DNA of 6,734 nt from Chloroflexota bacterium (GTDB lineage: Bacteria; Chloroflexota; Anaerolineae; UBA1429). A program made the position numbers and the translations under genes. The notes beneath the pieces were generated by a model. It worked only from the letters and a program-made list of their open reading frames with translations. It was not told the origin of the DNA and did no database searches. The stretch spans positions 1-6,734 of the forward strand of contig JAAZBQ010000103.1 of NCBI GenBank assembly GCA_012513725.1, in the 5' to 3' direction. Positions 5,713 through 6,734 of the stretch are shown here, in pieces. Each line of letters starts with the position of its first letter. Position 1 is the stretch's first letter.

Positions 5713-6734
5713 ATGATCAAGTGCCCGAACTGCGGGAACGAGGCGACCGACGACGCCGTCTTTTGCGATCAGTGCGGCACCCGTCTCAAGCCGGCCGCAG
5801 ACAGCGAAGCGCCGGCCGCGCCATCGCTGAGCGAGGCCCCCGAGGCGGCGCCGACCGCGGCGCCTGCGCCGCAGCCCTCGCCCCAGGCTGCCCCTCAGGC
5901 GGCGCCGCCACCGCCGGCCCCCGAGCCGGCCGGCCGCTGCCCCGATTGTGGGGCGCTGAACACCCCCGGCGAGTTGTACTGCTCCGAGTGCGGCGCGCCC
6001 CTCGAGGCGCCCCAGCCCGAGGCCCAGGCCAACATCCCGGCGGAGGCCGAGGCGCCTGCCCCGGTCGCGGGGGCCGCGGGAGCCGCGGGGGCCGCGACCG
6101 GCGACGCCTGCGCCTTCTGCGGGGCGCCGCTGGGGCCCGATGACGAGTTCTGCTACGCCTGCGGGGCGCAGCGGGGCCAGCCGGCGCCCGAAGCCGCTGC
6201 AGCGGCACCGGCCGCTCGTGCTCCGCAGCCAGCGACCGCCGAGCGGGAGGTTCCCGCGGATGACGAGGTGATCACGCTACCACCACCCCCGCCGGCAGCC
6301 CCGGCCGAGGCGGCGGAGGCCCAGCCCGCGGTCCCGTCGGAGGAGGCGCCTCCCGCCGCGACGGCCGCCGAGGTCTCGCCGGAGCCGGAGGCACCGCCGG
6401 AGCCAGAGGCTCTGGTCGAGCCGGAGGCCCCGACAGTCGCCGAAGCGCAGCCGGCCGAGCCTCAGCCGCTCACCGAGTGCCCCACCTGCGGGGCCGAGGT
6501 GACGCCGGGTGACGCGTTCTGCCAGTTCTGCGGCGCCGCGCTGGTGGGCGCCACGGGCCCGGCTGCGGCAGCGCCTCAGGCGCGGCCCCAACCTACCCCG
6601 CAGCCCCCGCCCCAGGCCCAGCCACAGCCCGCGCCGGCCGCGGCGGCCCAGGCGCCCCGGCTGGTCATCGCCACCAGCGGGATCGAGATCCCGCTGCCCA
6701 CCGGGCAGCAGGTGGTGGTCGGGCGCGAGGATCC
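5713..6734 (+). CDS. Multi-zinc-ribbon protein with C-terminal FHA domain (3' end outside window)
   Basis: The frame is open from ATG 5713 to the edge, giving 340 residues without a stop. Four CxxC...CxxC zinc ribbons are evenly built: C4/C7/C18/C21, C76/C79/C90/C93, C133/C136/C147/C150 and C256/C259/C270/C273. They are separated by low-complexity linkers rich in Ala, Pro, Glu and Gln, probably disordered. From residue 316 the sequence RLVIATSGIEIPLP, then VVVGREDP (333-340), matches the first strands and the GR motif of an FHA domain, which the edge interrupts; the phosphate-contacting SRxH and NG motifs should follow just outside. The design suggests an adaptor whose FHA domain reads phosphothreonine made by the kinase and whose ribbons gather partners. 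No enzyme domain is visible. It follows the vWA gene by 24 nt in the same direction. Further domains may lie beyond the edge. Confidence 0.88.
   Translation, partial: MIKCPNCGNEATDDAVFCDQCGTRLKPAADSEAPAAPSLSEAPEAAPTAAPAPQPSPQAAPQAAPPPPAPEPAGRCPDCGALNTPGELYCSECGAPLEAPQPEAQANIPAEAEAPAPVAGAAGAAGAATGDACAFCGAPLGPDDEFCYACGAQRGQPAPEAAAAAPAARAPQPATAEREVPADDEVITLPPPPPAAPAEAAEAQPAVPSEEAPPAATAAEVSPEPEAPPEPEALVEPEAPTVAEAQPAEPQPLTECPTCGAEVTPGDAFCQFCGAALVGATGPAAAAPQARPQPTPQPPPQAQPQPAPAAAAQAPRLVIATSGIEIPLPTGQQVVVGRED

Noticed and set aside
5721..6143. Open frames on both strands over the zinc-ribbon gene
   Set aside because: They are Arg/Gly/Pro-rich shadows. The frame from 5713 has the ribosome binding site, four regular zinc ribbons and the FHA start, and simply runs past the edge.
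1381..6734. Type VI secretion regulatory locus
   Set aside because: Kinase, PP2C and FHA match the theme of PpkA/PppA/Fha, but no secretion structural gene is in the window, and the vWA domain is a separate protein instead of part of the kinase.

Overview
The window is GC-rich bacterial DNA whose genes have strongly G/C third codon positions. It carries an MgtC-type membrane protein and a four-gene cluster of a Ser/Thr kinase, a PP2C phosphatase, a von Willebrand factor A (vWA) protein and a zinc-ribbon/FHA protein. The style of the proteins (zinc ribbons joined by Ala/Pro linkers, an IFRDLKPSN-type kinase, a vWA protein with a helical tail) and the intergenic palindromes suggest Chloroflexota or a similar high-GC environmental lineage. 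This is an inference from style; no rRNA or other marker gene is present.

Layout. Bases 1-189 are non-coding and hold a 29-nt imperfect inverted repeat (11-39 / 157-185) next to the stop codon of the first gene. On the minus strand, 705-190 encodes an MgtC/SapB-family membrane protein with its own candidate promoter (767-739). Bases 768-1202 hold no gene. They are packed with a composite repeat: two nearly complete long palindromes (838-935 and 1093-1184), each preceded by a pair of CCTTC-nnn-GAAGG palindromes, and a decayed copy between them. This block sits between two divergent candidate promoters and ends about 18 nt from each -35 box. A candidate promoter at 1203-1232 then reads rightward into the cluster.

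The rightward cluster has four co-directional genes with gaps of 4, 17 and 24 nt, the downstream three with good Shine-Dalgarno sequences, so it is very probably one operon. (1) 1381-2943: kinase, zinc ribbon and FHA. (2) 2948-4408: zinc ribbon, a vestigial kinase N-lobe carrying a second zinc ribbon, and a PP2C phosphatase with all metal ligands. (3) 4426-5688: vWA protein with an intact MIDAS. (4) 5713 to the window edge: four zinc ribbons separated by Ala/Pro/Glu linkers, then the start of an FHA domain cut by the edge.

How they may work together: the kinase and phosphatase would write and erase Ser/Thr phosphorylation, the two FHA domains would read phosphothreonine, and the vWA protein would be a metal-dependent scaffold or target. 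The zinc ribbons, seven in three of the four proteins, look like a shared assembly module. The content resembles the kinase/PP2C/vWA triad described beside tellurite-resistance (Ter) genes, and more distantly the PpkA/PppA/Fha pathway of type VI secretion, but no Ter or secretion gene is in the window and the target is unknown. The most unusual points are the kinase N-lobe remnant in the phosphatase, the seven zinc ribbons across the operon, and the composite palindromes between the promoters.
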